A stretch of 64,000 nt of DNA from Paraphoma chrysanthemicola (Eukaryota; Ascomycota; Dothideomycetes; Pleosporales; Phaeosphaeriaceae). Positions within the stretch are counted from its first letter, which is position 1; every line of letters begins with the position of its first letter. The stretch spans positions 248,001 through 312,000 of the forward strand of contig JAGMWG010000019.1 in the NCBI GenBank assembly GCA_020744225.1. Reading direction: 5' to 3'. The translations under genes were made by a program, and so were the position numbers. This document shows, in pieces, positions 32,365-44,242 of this stretch. The notes under the pieces are model-generated. The model was not told the DNA's origin and did not search any database. It worked only from the letters and a program-made list of their open reading frames with translations.

Positions 32365-35255
32365 CTCGATCTCAACGAGAAGAACCACGAAAGCAATCTG
32401 CTTGTACACATAGTCCTGTATACTACCCATACCTCTTGACCAAACTCACTCACCCTGCACGCGTTTTCCCCCCTCTCCTGAATGTGCACAACACTACTCA
32501 AACATCGCCGTCGCTACTACTCACCTCAAAATAGCCAATCCATCCACTCTCCAGCCCTACGAATACGTACCCCACTGACGAAGCCTTTCGCGCTGCAACA
32601 CAAGCTTCATGTCCCCCGAACCAAGCCTTGTTTCCCACTCCACTTCCACTCCACACCATCGCATCGCGCATGAACTACCCTCGCCGTCTTACGACACCAC
32701 GGCCAGTGCAGACTGCATCTAGACAAACGTACGCGACACCGCGACAACGCGGCGAGGCGCATAATGCAGAAGCAATCCGATGATCCAATAGTCGCTCCTA
32801 GGGACCTTGCATGATATCTAGCCTGAGGCCCTGAACTAACGGCGGCAAGATGCGAAACGCACTTTTTACCTTCCTTGGAATGCGTGCGTTGGGGGCTGAT
32901 GGGAGAACTCCGGGTCTAGGTTGAGTTAGGGAGGGGACGCGTGGCTGGCTGGTTAGCGAGTGATTGGACGCGGTGGAGAGGGGAGACGACACGATGATTT
33001 AGGCTAGAGAGATGGACGTGTTGACTTTGGAGGAGAGGAATGCAGTATGTTTGGATCTAGGTGTTTGGGCTAGCTTGTAACTTGGGTTGATGGGAGGGAT
33101 GGTCGTGGGTGGGAAAGGACTTTAGCGAATTTTGGGACACGATGAGATGGGAGGGGATGGCAAGATGTGCGTGTACGATTAATCTATTTGGAGTTTTGAT
33201 TTTTCGGATTTGGATCTCTAGCGGTATTGATTCATTGCTGCGATTTCGCTGTGGTGTATAGGAGTTGGTCGGATGCATGCGATTACAATATTACTGCACG
33301 TGTCGGATCGATCCCAATACGAGAATAATGTGCATATGTCTGAATAGCTGCACACACGACGCTCTTACCCGCGGTGAGGCGGATGAGAAGCGGATCGAGG
33401 GTACATTGAGATAGTCTGGGATCAGAGAGAATAATGTGACACGAGCTAGTGCACGTCAAGGGTCAAGGGCGATGGGTATGTGCCTGCAGACCATCAAGCG
33501 TGAAGCCGCATCCGCGTGCGCTAGTTTGAGGAGTTACAGCGTCAAAGGGAGTGGGGAGAGCATATCGCGAGAAAGGAGAACCTAGATGTCGATCCTCCTT
33601 GTGAGTTTGCTATCAAGATGAGTGAGTGGGACGCGGTCGAGGTCGGAAACTTCGGAACTACGGAAAATTCGGGGTAAATTCCGTTGTGGAGATGAGGTGC
33701 GATATGGAAAATGAGGGCAACTGTGATACATGATCAGCCTGAGATTGTGTGTCAGCAAGGCAGACTGTCTGCGTGACGTGAGATGTGCCAATGCTGAGTG
33801 TTGACGTTCTCTTGGAGGCGTAGCTTGACGTGAGAACGAGAACACTTGAGCGTAGTCAGCGCAAGAGCCACAAACAGCATCGTATACCGTACCAATTTGA
33901 TATACGGCCTTATACACAAGCATCACAAGGCTTGTAGTTCTGTTTCAGGCAAACAATTTGTCGAAGGGCCGATTTCAATACCAAATCTTGATAGCGTGCA
34001 GCCAATTCAGGAACCATCACAGCTGAACGACCAGCGTCGACCGTGGCGCAGTGCATGGTCCCGTGGCTTACGTAGCCATAGGGTCCGGACTTACTGGGTC
34101 TGCAACGCAAATCAGTATGGGGTTCTCTCCTGACAGTAACCACGAAAAGAAATGGCGCAAGATTGGCTCCCAGGCCCCTCGTTGGCCGGAAAGAGCCGTG
34201 AGGGCAGATTGTGCAGTGACAGCTTTGACCATTGGTGTCGGTCTCGCATCGGTGTTTCGAAGCGCTCCGGGCCTTGGAGGGACGTCCAACGGCGTGGGTG
34301 TCAGTTTGGGATTCGAGAGGGCAGGGTTTCGGTGACATGGCCCCGGCGCCGTCGAGTCGTGGAAAGGGTATATCTTCATCCAGTTGCATTGACGGAACTG
34401 CCCGATGATGTCAGTGCTCGTGCGACGCTTTTGCACTGCACAAAGACACTTTTGAGTGGCTGCGGGTGAAGGCCGGCAAACTCTGTGAGAGGTGGAGAGG
34501 ACAGTACGGCATCTCCGCACTGTCGGACTTGGTGCAGCGCCGCACAGCAGCACCGCCTGCAATGAAGAGGATCTATTGACAATTCATGTATGCGGGTGAG
34601 AGGCTGAAGGATGAGGGCTTGCGGTCGAGGCTCATCTCGTGTGCGATTGCTGTTGCTGCGCGAAACGGGACTGGAAGGAGCAACAATCTGGCCAAGCTCA
34701 TGGAAGACGCTGACAAGCACTCGTCCCTAGGCAAGTCTTTGCGCGCCGTGAGTGCTGGTGGCATCCGAGTGGACGAATGGCAGCAGACTCGCGACTTTGT
34801 CCCATTCGGTGTGCACAGCCTCGCTCGTGTGGATGGTGAGGCCCTGTGGTTCGTCCGCTCGCCTTCGGGGTCGGCGGCTTGTGCGCCGACGGTGCATGAA
34901 GTGCGTAATGCCAGGTTGCCCTTTTGGGAAGCAAAGAAGATGCAGTCTTGGTCGAGCCTTGGACGCTGCCATGTGCCAGACATTTGCAGAGACTGGTTGG
35001 CAGGCTGAAGCTGGTGGTGCAATAGTGAGCAAGTACGGCACTACTCGCGGTCGATTGCGGGGGCAAGATGGGTGCTTCGATCAAGATGCGCAACAGCATT
35101 ACCGTCCTGAAGCAGCACCCCAGCAGGCCAGGTGGAGCCGACGGACGCCCAGCGAGCGCCCGCCGGCCAACGGTGCATCTTGCAAGGCACGGATCGACGC
35201 CAGAGTCGACAGACCCGGACAGGCCTAGCGTTCTATTTCCGTCAGGGTCGAGGAT
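32365..35255. other. Gene-poor stretch with strand-skew switch
   Basis: Nearly 3 kb without a supported gene. The plus strand is C-rich at about 32450-32720 and then turns G-rich at about 32815-33290. Frames between 33800 and 35400 overlap on both strands and are not called. The distal promoter of the bZIP gene probably lies here. Confidence 0.5.
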
Positions 35256-35630
35256 GAGGCAGTGCGCTGAAACGCCCCCCGTCACGGCGTCGGCCCAGCA
35301 AAAGAAGCCCCAGCACCACATCTCAGATCATCGCTCCTCTTTCGCTCTTCACACTCTCCTACCGCGACACCGTCCGACGCTTTTTCCCATCGCATCCTAT
35401 CGTTAAAACCCCTCGACAACCGCACAACGCGCAGACGTGAGCAGCCCGCCTCAGCCACAGGTCCGGCAAAACCGGCAGCCAGAAACGAGCTGACGACGAC
35501 TCTCTAGCAGCCTAACCGCCTTGGTCCATCACCAAAGTCCCGCAACACCAACTTCCCAAACACCTCATCCCGTCTGCCTAAGGACCTCTCTCCCACCACC
35601 AGCGCCGCAAGCGTCTCGAATATATCCACC
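35256..35630 (+). promoter_or_regulatory. ATG-free leader of the bZIP gene
   Basis: No ATG occurs on the plus strand from 35257 to the start codon at 35631. The stretch is C- and A-rich and ends in a strong initiation context, CCACCATGGCC. Confidence 0.55.
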
Positions 35631-37440
35631 ATGGCCACCGCAGTGCAGCCTGCGATGATAATGGCCCCGTCCTACAACCACCACACCAACCAATGCATCG
35701 ATCCTGAGCAAGAGTTCTTCGACTTCAGCCAGCTGCCCTCGCCCACGCCCGCGCACCTCAAGCGCGAGGCCAGCGCTTCCTCGGCCATCACCAGCCCAAC
35801 CAGCACCAACATTGACGACGATCTCCAGACCCCAGCGAAGCCGAGCCACGAGTACGAGCGCTTCAAGCAGCAAACGGGCCTGCCTTCGGGCTCCATCGCC
35901 GGCCTCAATGCCGGCTTCAACTCGGGCTTTGGCTTCTCGTCGTCTGGCATTGACGAGATGGGCTTGATGGGCGACGCCTCGATGATGGACAGCAGCTTCT
36001 ACAACACCGGCCTGCCCGTCGACTCCAACATCAACATGGGCGGCATGGACTTCCAGTCCTCGTCCTATCTCTACAACGACAACTCGCAAGACGACTTCGT
36101 CGACCCGTCGTCCATTGAGGAGGTGCCCCGCGTCCGCGTGTGGCCCGGCATGCACCAGCAGGCCGCCCTTGCCCAGCAGCAACAGCAGCAGCGCGCCCAG
36201 CAAATGGCACAGCAGAGGCAGCAACAGACGTCGCAACAATCCGCCCGCACTCAGTCCACTTCGAGCGGTAAGAAGACTGCCAGCCCGCTCAACGATGCTC
36301 GCACCGAGGAGACCATCCACCGCGTCATCGCACAGATCCGAGCCAACAGCCACAGCGCCGCCAGCTCCATGAGCGACGGTCAGGGTGGCCTCCTTCCCCA
36401 CATCATCCGCGCAAAGAAGGACGAGGAGGACATGGACGAGGACGAGAGGTTGCTCGCCTCTGAGGAGGGCAAGAAGCTCAGCTCAAAGGAACGCCGCCAG
36501 CTCCGCAACAAGGTTTCAGCCCGCGCTTTCCGCTCAAGGAGGAAGGGTAAGCTCAACACATGACCGCATCATGGACATTTACTAACACCGACCAGAATAC
36601 ATTGGCCAACTCGAAGGCGAACTTGCTGGCAAGACTCAGGAAGCCCAAGGTCTCCGTGAGGAGAACCGCATCCTCCGCGAGGAGAACGCCCGCTCGCGTG
36701 CATTCATCGAGCGCCTGCTCCGCCACCAGGCCTTCACTCCCTTCCTCGAGGAGCTGTCCCGTGAGGAGAGCTTGCAGCCCAAGACACCAATGGCGCCCAT
36801 GCCATCCTCATCAACCCCGATCGCTGCACCCATTGCCGCTCCCTTCCAGAACCAGCAGTTTGGTGGCATGTCGCAGCCCGAGAATACCCACGTTGGCATG
36901 ACCCTCATTCCCGAGACGCAGTTTGATTTCTCCACCCTCAACATCAATAACAACAACGGCAACTGGGGTGTCAACAACGGCTTTGGCTTCGCCCAGCCCC
37001 GTGTCTTTGCTGTCCACGAGCTCCCCGAGGGTCCGGTCAACCCCCTCGACACCGAGGCCATGTCCGGCAAGGGCTACAGTGCCATCTTCAATGCTGAGGA
37101 TGACGTCGTCATCGACGAGGTCAAGCCCGACTTCCCTGTCATTGAGCGTCCCGTCCAGACTGAGCAGCCTGCCTTTGCCGGCCCCGTCGAGGACGAGGAT
37201 GAGGATGATCTGTACAGCTCCCCCGTCCCCTCTACTGCTGCCGCTGCCACTGCCTCTGCCGCCATTGAGGACCACGAGCCCCTCTTCACCAACCCCGAGA
37301 AGGCTCTGTCTCACTACTCGCTTGTCATCTCCGATGAGGCACAAGAAGCTCGTCTCGCCGAGCGACTTGAACGAAGAATCGCCGCCATGGAACCCACTCT
37401 TCAACGATTAGCTTCCCTGACGTCGATGCTCGATTTATAG
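35631..37440 (+). CDS. bZIP transcription factor
   Basis: 586-residue nuclear regulator, exons 35631-36546 and 36596-37440. The 49-base intron has an ACTAAC branch and falls inside the bZIP, so the domain is seen only after splicing: the basic region KERRQLRNKVSARAFRSRRK (about 287-306; the N-x-x-x-A-R-A-F-R-S-R core) continues as EYIGQLEGELAGKTQEAQGL, with leucine-zipper heptads to about 345. The N-terminal half has FDFSQLPSPTP, acidic and Asn/Ser-rich segments, and a polyglutamine-rich tract at about 184-206 (CAG/CAA mixed). After the zipper come Pro-rich and acidic (EDEDEDD) segments, typical of activation domains, and a C-terminal leucine-rich helix (LAERLERRIAAMEPTLQRL). The basic region is of the fungal family with SSKERRQLRNKVSARAFR, whose members regulate development and stress; the target is unknown. 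Long ATG-free leader upstream. Confidence 0.93.
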
Positions 37441-38719
37441 TCGTCATCTGCCACGCTCCTTTTATCCTCGTCTTCGCTCCGCGCAAAACAACCGCTAGCG
37501 AGACACACCTCCTCTTCTTGAAAGTTAGAAAGTTTGTAGCATGACTGTACGATTTCCTTTGTCACATATACCCAAGCTGGCTGTTATGGTTCGGCTGGGA
37601 CGTTTTGAGCGCTTTTTGAACTTGCATTTCCTTTGTCACGGACCCGGGCTGGCCGTTGTGGCTTCAGCAGGGCTGGGTTGGTGTTATGGAGTGTTCTTTG
37701 CTTTTACTTGGATTCTAGTGTGTATAGTGTGCATAGAGAATTTTATCTTATCAATATAACACCCGTGGTTTTATATTGATGCTGTTACTGTGATGCACGT
37801 GCTTGACCCATAGTCTTCTTAATGCTGCTAGCAAGCCGTCATCGCATCTTGCCCGCATGCTACAAAACTAGAGCAGAAGTAAAGTACACAAGGTAATGTA
37901 CTGTACACGCACCTTACCCACTCTCCACCCCGCATTCCCATTTACCCAGCCCCAACCCATCCCCCACCCAAATACTCAGAACCTTAATATACGACCCCAT
38001 CCCTTCCACACACATCACACATCTGATATCCCCACCCCGGCCCTCTATTTCTCCTCGCCTAGATATTCGCACCCCATCTATTTCTCTTCAAACGAAACCT
38101 TACGACCCGCCCGTCGCCGCTGCACCGCGTCCTATCAAACAGCGCCCGAAAGCAATATCAGCGCAGTCTTATAGACTCCATCCCTGGGGGTATAGGTGAT
38201 GTGTTAAGCCGCTGGTGGGCAGGGATTGGGGGGACGATCGTGGGTGATCGTGCGCGGGGTTGGGAATCGTTTACGATGCGGTGGTGTAGCGAGGCGGCTG
38301 TGTAGATCGTGGATGGGGTTGGGTCTAGTGTTGCGGGGTGGAAGGTGGAGGGTTGGTGTGGTGGGTCAAGGGTCTCGTGTTTTTATAGTGTGGTGTGGTG
38401 TTGGTGTAGCGAGTCTGGTGGTGATCTTGGGGAAGTTTTAAGGTTGTGGGTATTGTTGTGTGGATAGATTGGGAGATTTATTTTGCGAGCAGGGCTGGGG
38501 ATTTAAAGTGGTAGTTAGTGTGTGAGAGAAAGTTTTGTGTATGGCTGTGAATATTGATTGATTCGAGGGCTTAGAGAATTGATATAAAGGTATGGAAGAG
38601 TTTTAACTCCCGCCTATCCATAAACGCCCAAAAACTCCTTGAATATGCATGCATTACTGATTCCTTCCTTCCTCATCTCACTTCTCTTCTTCGTCTCTTG
38701 CCCGCAATTTGTTGCCTTC
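37441..38719. other. Intergenic region with abrupt C-rich to G-rich strand switch
   Basis: 3' flank of the bZIP gene. From about 37900 to 38175 the plus strand is C-rich and almost lacks G; from about 38195 to 38440 it is G/T-rich and poor in C, with runs GGGG, GGG and GGGG that could form a quadruplex. No gene is supported. Confidence 0.55.
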
Positions 38720-38932
38720 TCACTGCGACGCCTTCTTCTCAGAAGACATCATATCCTCCAACGTCGCGCCATGAGACAGCACTCTCCGCGCACTCGCATG
38801 CTGACTCTGCCATCGTGACCGCGCGTTGTCGATTGCCGCGCCTTCGTTGGTGGCGACTACGGTGGTGTATGTGATTGCGCCAACGAGGAAGGCGGCGAAG
38901 GTGGGGAGGTACGACTTTGGTGCGACTGGCAT
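38720..38932 (-). CDS. Small single-pass membrane protein, unknown function
   Basis: 70-residue open frame, single exon, starting MPVAPKSYLPTFAAFLVGAI. Residues about 9-27 are hydrophobic enough for one membrane segment; the rest is hydrophilic with a charged tail (MMSSEKKASQ). The codon use is G+C-rich at third positions like the genes around it, and the frame stands alone without a strong antisense rival. Size and layout resemble small mitochondrial inner-membrane or ER peptides, but no family is recognised. Confidence 0.6.
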   Translation of the reverse strand: MPVAPKSYLPTFAAFLVGAITYTTVVATNEGAAIDNARSRWQSQHASARRVLSHGATLEDMMSSEKKASQ

Positions 38933-40119
38933 TTTTGGTTGAGGTGGGTTTCGGTAGATATGAGGCTGGGTGATGATGTGTAGGCTTTGAGATATGTGTC
39001 GCTTTATTGAGATATGCGCGAGGGGTTGAAGTTGGAGTTGTTTGATTGAATGGAAGTGGATGGTAGGATACTGGCGCCAGATATAATGCTGTGATGAGAT
39101 GCTTTGCTTGATGAACTGTGTTGTTGTGACTGGATAGAGACGAAAAGAGAAATCAAGAAACCTATCTTATGTACACATCCTCACATCTACATCCTCACGG
39201 CGTGCGCCGACACCAGCCTGCGAAGCCAACACAGTGGTTGCGTGATCGCGCCAAATCCGCTCAGACTGCGAGCCTGGAAACACAAACTGGGCTCCGGGCA
39301 TCGTGCGAGAGCAGGCAGATCATTGGCTGCTATTGGTCGATTTTACGAGTTTCTGAGGCCCGTCGTTCGATGGAATCCTTCGAATGACTTGCGCAGTTGG
39401 CTGGTGGCGAGATGTTTGTTCGTCTGCGCTGCGCCGGGATTTGTGTGGGGTGACCCGTGAGGACGGATCGTACGACAATACCCTGACCATTCGGGCAGAT
39501 TTGGAACGGCTGGGAGTCATCGGCATTCAGTTCATGGCTGACAACGAGTGTCATAGCAGTCTGCCAGAGTACCTTATGTGTTGCTTTTGATGGTTGGTGA
39601 TTCGATGGACGAGTCTGCCATGTGCTGCTGCCTTGAAGGAGAATCGTGATGAGTGCCTTGGCGCGTGCTCTCGAACGACGTTCGCTCCTTTCTTTCTGCA
39701 TCCGTACCACTTCCATTGCATTTACGCCACGGCATCACGTATAGACTATTGCAAAGAATGGCATTGGGTGAAAGACCCTGTTGTTGCTGCACACTGCCCA
39801 GTAACCAATTTTACCCACGAAGGATATTGATGCGAGGACCCAACGAGTCACGAGCAGCTACCAAGATATGTTGACGGTCACTTTGCTCGCTCAAGCCTTC
39901 TCTCGTCGGAAACTGAAAATGCGCTTTGAGGAAGGGACATTGCACAAAATCCACGGGTGCGACTGCATGGTCGTTGCCTGTGTGCATTTACGGTAACATC
40001 AACGAGCTGCGCAATACTTGCGGCTTCAGCATGAGCAGCAAGCATGATCTTGCACTAACATTTACAACATATCTGCGACGATCCTTCCACGCATTACACC
40101 AGACTAGTCTACTGATAAC
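38933..40119. other. Intergenic region, no gene seen
   Basis: About 1.2 kb between divergent genes; only short overlapping frames. It holds the promoters of the small membrane protein and of the surface protein at 40120. Confidence 0.5.
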
Positions 40120-41130
40120 ATGCTCATTATGCTTCATAGTACGCTTTTCATACTCGCTGGTACAGCTTCCCTGGCTGGCGCACAGTCTCCTATACAATAC
40201 CTACCGTGGTCACACCGTGTCACTCTGGCTGTCACACCTCAGGATGAGCGTCATGGAGAGAGTGAGCTTCATTCGCCTGCTTCATCTTTGTCTGAGCTCC
40301 TTAGCACATCTACATTCACTCCTAGTATGCCCAATTTTATGGAATCTTCCGCGATCGCCACCAAGACTCTTGGAGTACCGGTAGTTGTCGAGCCCAACAC
40401 CTCCACATCGACAGCGCCCATCGGACGGATCAACCACGGCCAATCCACTACGCCCACAGAATCATTCACAGCATCCTTCGCCAAGACACTGACTCCAACG
40501 ACCGATTTGCTCAGCCTTGGTATCCCACCGCTCACCGAAGGCTCGTGCTACCCCATGTCGGACGGTCGCGGACCCAAGCCTGCGGACGACACGACTCTGG
40601 CCTTCCTCGAATTCCGTGAGTTTTCGGAACTTGCGCTATCAGCATCTACACCCAGCAATTATACGCGTGTCTATGCAGATGAGCATGCTGCAAGCTTCTT
40701 TCCCAGCAACTACATGCAGTGGCTGGAACTCAGTTCTTACAACCCCATCGAATGCTCAACCCAGTGTAACGAAATGCCTACATGCCAGGGGTTCAACATC
40801 TACTTTGAGCGCAAGCCCACGGTGCAGCTGGGCCCAAACTGTCCGACATCGCCGAGCTCGACGTCCATCAAATGTGCCTTCTTTTCAGCGAAGCTAGATG
40901 AGTCGACTGCAACCAATAAGGGTTTTCTCGAGAGGAAATTTGAGCATGTCATTGCTGGCAGTAACGCGTACAACAAGAACAATGGTGTGGCAGCGAAGGG
41001 GATCGCAAGCTCGATCGTCGTCTCCGCGGCTTTGCTGGCGGTCACTATTGCTGCGGCATTGGTCGGAAGTAACTGGTTAATCATTGACTCCTACCGCGCT
41101 CCCCCTGTTCACGCTCAGAATGAGGGGTGA
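40120..41130 (+). CDS. Cell-surface protein with PAN/apple-like cysteine domain
   Basis: 336 residues, single exon. It has a signal peptide (MLIMLHSTLFILAGTASLAG, cleavage near AGA-QS), a Ser/Thr/Pro-rich stretch to about 150 likely to be O-glycosylated, then a conserved fungal extracellular domain at about 170-290: YTRVYADEHAASFF, a cysteine cluster CSTQCNEMPTCQGFNIYFER, CPTSPSSTSIKCAFF and FEHVIAGSNAY. The cysteine pattern and 'C..C.....C..FN.YF' spacing are like PAN/apple adhesion modules. Residues about 292-322 form a hydrophobic segment, followed by 14 polar residues, so either a type I membrane protein with a short tail or, less likely, a GPI-anchored protein. It probably sits at the wall or plasma membrane. 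Codon use is ordinary. Confidence 0.8.
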   Translation: MLIMLHSTLFILAGTASLAGAQSPIQYLPWSHRVTLAVTPQDERHGESELHSPASSLSELLSTSTFTPSMPNFMESSAIATKTLGVPVVVEPNTSTSTAPIGRINHGQSTTPTESFTASFAKTLTPTTDLLSLGIPPLTEGSCYPMSDGRGPKPADDTTLAFLEFREFSELALSASTPSNYTRVYADEHAASFFPSNYMQWLELSSYNPIECSTQCNEMPTCQGFNIYFERKPTVQLGPNCPTSPSSTSIKCAFFSAKLDESTATNKGFLERKFEHVIAGSNAYNKNNGVAAKGIASSIVVSAALLAVTIAAALVGSNWLIIDSYRAPPVHAQNEG

Positions 41131-41758
41131 GAGTCTTGTGTGTAGGCCTACTAGTGACTAAGAGAGTAGTCTCAATTCGATTTAGATCGTCCATAACTGA
41201 TGCAATGTTATAGTGAATGTGCGCATCTTGTGTCAAGACAGGACCTTGATGGTCAGAAATTATGCCTGACTTTGCAAGAAAGACACCCTTCTTCGCCTCA
41301 TTATATCAAAATGACTCGCTTGACGTGTAGTCCGCTGACTGCGTCACTGCTAAAGTATAAAGGAACGACAGATTGGCCCCGTACGTGTCGAAAGGAAGAT
41401 CGGAAACTTTCAACCAGTGCTATGATGCTCACCAATATGCAGTATTGGCAAAGCGTTGCTAGGGATATCTGGAATGAGGTTAAGATACTTTATTTGGCTG
41501 GTAAAATATATGTGCTGTTAGATGAAGACTCCAGCTCGTCAGAATGATATACGACCGAATGAGTTTGGCGTCTTCTTAGTAGCCGAATGTGCTCGAGAGA
41601 TCGACCGGATCAATTCAAATTATGTACTCGAAGTCGAAAAGAATTACTTCCTCTTTTCACTAATCATTATCCTCTTCTACCGCTCCTTCTTCCCTCTTCA
41701 TATCCCTGCGACCTGCCTTTCCGCCCTTTCCGAGATCCTCTTTAGTCGAACCTGTGCC
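41131..41758. other. Intergenic region, no gene seen
   Basis: About 630 A+T-rich bases between convergent genes; nothing coding is supported. Confidence 0.5.
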
Positions 41759-42351
41759 TCAAATCGTCTGGCTTCCATCCCCACCCGCCTGCTTACAATA
41801 GTATTCAAACTCATCGCCGCCCAAATGGTACCCTGCAGACGCGCACGCCCAGACACATTTATTGGGATTTTCAGTGGGGTACCGCTTCTACAATCGCGCT
41901 CGAATCAGCATTCCAAGGCCCCAAAGTTTTAGAAGAGAGAGATGGGGTTAGCATACCATGACACAATCAGGACATGTATCCCACTGCTTGCTTCCAGTAT
42001 TGCGGTTGCGATACGCAGCACATGCCTTTTCCGTTGCGGCCTTGTTCTACATCCCACATGTTAGCCATCCACACTGATAAGGTCTAGTTGAAGTAAAGCG
42101 CACGTCAGCATAGGCGCGAGCCTCGAGATGATGAAGCGTGTTGGCGGACGAATCGCGCTTGCGGCCACCACACGAGTTATCGTTGGCGAAGGGTTGAATG
42201 TGGGAGATGCAGTAGAGAAAAGGGTGCAGGTCTGCCGCTACGCTGAGGTTGGTAGTTGCGTTAGTTCGGGTATTCGATATCGGCTTGCATGGTGGAAAGG
42301 TACTGACATGGTGGCGGACACTGCGGTGATGAAGAGGGTGGAAAAATGCAT
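41759..42351 (-). CDS. Small secreted cysteine-rich protein A
   Basis: 133-residue model pieced together from four short exons: 42351-42308, 42242-42104, 42046-41957 and 41887-41759. All introns are GT-AG (65, 57 and 69 bases; donors GTCAGT, GTGCGC and GTATGC). The product opens with a secretion signal, MHFSTLFITAVSATIVAA, and the mature part has eight cysteines. Landmarks are TEKACAAYRNRNTGSKQWDT, CPDCVM, CVWACASAGYHLGGDEFEYY and CKQAGGDGSQTI. A related gene, B, lies 1.9 kb away in the opposite direction and shares exon-1 length (44 bases, phase 2) and the central motif; this makes both models believable although neither appears as one open frame. A TATAAG box is at 42441-42446 on the minus strand, about 90 bases before the start. 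Role unknown: secreted, disulphide-rich, effector-like in style only. Confidence 0.8.
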
Positions 42352-44242
42352 GTTGAAGTTAACCTAGGTATGAGACTGTTCGTTGCAATGAGAGAGATCG
42401 AGAGTGATGATGATGAGCTTGATCTGGATTCTTTGCAGGCCTTATAGAAGCCTGGGAAAGGCTTGATACCCTAATGCGGAACGTAACTCAGCCATAGCGA
42501 CCTCACCGCTATCTCTAAATCTCCCGGAGAATTTACAACGATCCTTCCATCAAAGCGTCGTCTGTGGTCTCAGAAAGGGCCGACGAGTCTGGTACTTGCG
42601 CGAAGATAGCAGGTGAAAGTCCTGTTGCGCCGATCGCGACCGCTCCTCCGCGAGTTCAGACCATTAGTGGCGGATCTGTTGTATTGAACCTTTATATTGA
42701 GCCTGCCTAATCAACGCGAGCTGGGATTTGCTTGGTTTCATCCCAGAATCGCTCTAATGTGACCTGACATATGGCTTACAAGTTCTCTTTCCCTCATCAC
42801 GATCAGTGTAGCTGGCGCGCTTACTGACTCGTGCAGTTCATGAAATTGGATGGGCAATTTTCGTGCCAATCTCGTGATACCCCAGAGCTAGGATTTACAT
42901 CTGTGTGCTGGCGATTCATTGCTGCAGATAGTCTGTGACTATGTCGTCGGCTGTATCCGTAGCCGCACTTCGAGGCGAAGCACATGATCCAAGTCAACCG
43001 TTGAAGAGCCGCAACATGGACTATGCGAAGAATCATCGGCAGAGTGCTTGCGCGATCTTCAAAGGGAAGTCTAGCGAACATAACCTCACGGCGCATAATT
43101 TACATCTATCGCGAACTCGCTGGGCTGGTCACAGGGTCTGATTCGTGGTTGGCATCTCGTCCTGTTCCCGCGTGGACGGGTTCTTGCGACATGAAGTTGA
43201 GGTCAATTGCAATATCTGAATCGAACAAGCCTTACTGTAGCTGCACGACATGCTGATCTCAGGGGAAACACATGGTACCGGTAAGTGTAATCGATATGAA
43301 CAAAGAACAAGCATCAACACGTGGTGCAGACCATGGGTGGTCCCTGCGTTGGACTACATCGGGCCGATCTGCAGATTAGTAGTGATGCATACTGAGGCCG
43401 GAAAAGCGCTCCGATTGACTCAAAAGATTGTGCACGTGGGCTACAAAACATGATCTCGTTGCTTTTGGCGGTCTAGAACTAGAGAATTGTAAGAGTGTCG
43501 ATAGGCCCCATGACGAAGGAGTGTTGGTGCGCAAGCGTTGTCCAAAACACTCCAAGAAGTATTCGTACTACACCAAATTGGGAAGCGCTACCAACAGGGT
43601 ATGACCTTTGGTGCAAAATCGGCGTTCCTTCCGGCGTCCAATCTCATAAACAGCCTGACCTGCTACTATTATTTTCACTGGGAGCGGTGTAATGCGGAGT
43701 AGTCACGATGATCTAGTGCCAATGCGAGATCGCAGAATCCTACCAGAGCCCTACATTGACCCAAAGATTGGAGTGGTAGCAGGTGCATTCAGAGCTTGGC
43801 TTCCGCCCGAGAAGTTCAGATATCAAACTTGATGCGGAATTGTAGCTATGAGTCCCTCTTCGTTTCCCGAGGACTCGTTCGCACGTCAAGTTGCTTCAAA
43901 ATTTCAGCATCATTCACTGACGGGTAACCCCTAAAGGTTGTTGCGATACTAACTCGGAACTATCCGAAATAAGAAACTGATTGCTCGGGGCTGGGATGTA
44001 CACGTCGACTTTGACGAAGGACCTGAGGTCGATCCGGCGAACAGATAGACGACTCAATGAAATTGGCCGGAAGAACTCACCGCTCAGTCCTTGGTTGCTC
44101 GCTCGATTCACGATTATGTATAAGTATCATCTTCACTTCCGTTAATTTATCTTTTATCATAGCAAAACAAACACTGCATCTATCATCATCAACTCATCAT
44201 TTCGCCAAATCCAGACGTGTGCTCCTGCGTCATTCCACCATC
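42352..44242. promoter_or_regulatory. Divergent intergenic region between the two secreted-protein genes
   Basis: About 1.9 kb with both promoters and no further gene seen. TATAAG boxes lie at both ends: 42441-42446 (minus strand, gene A) and 44119-44124 (plus strand, gene B). Short frames (for example 43250-43453) are not supported. Confidence 0.5.
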
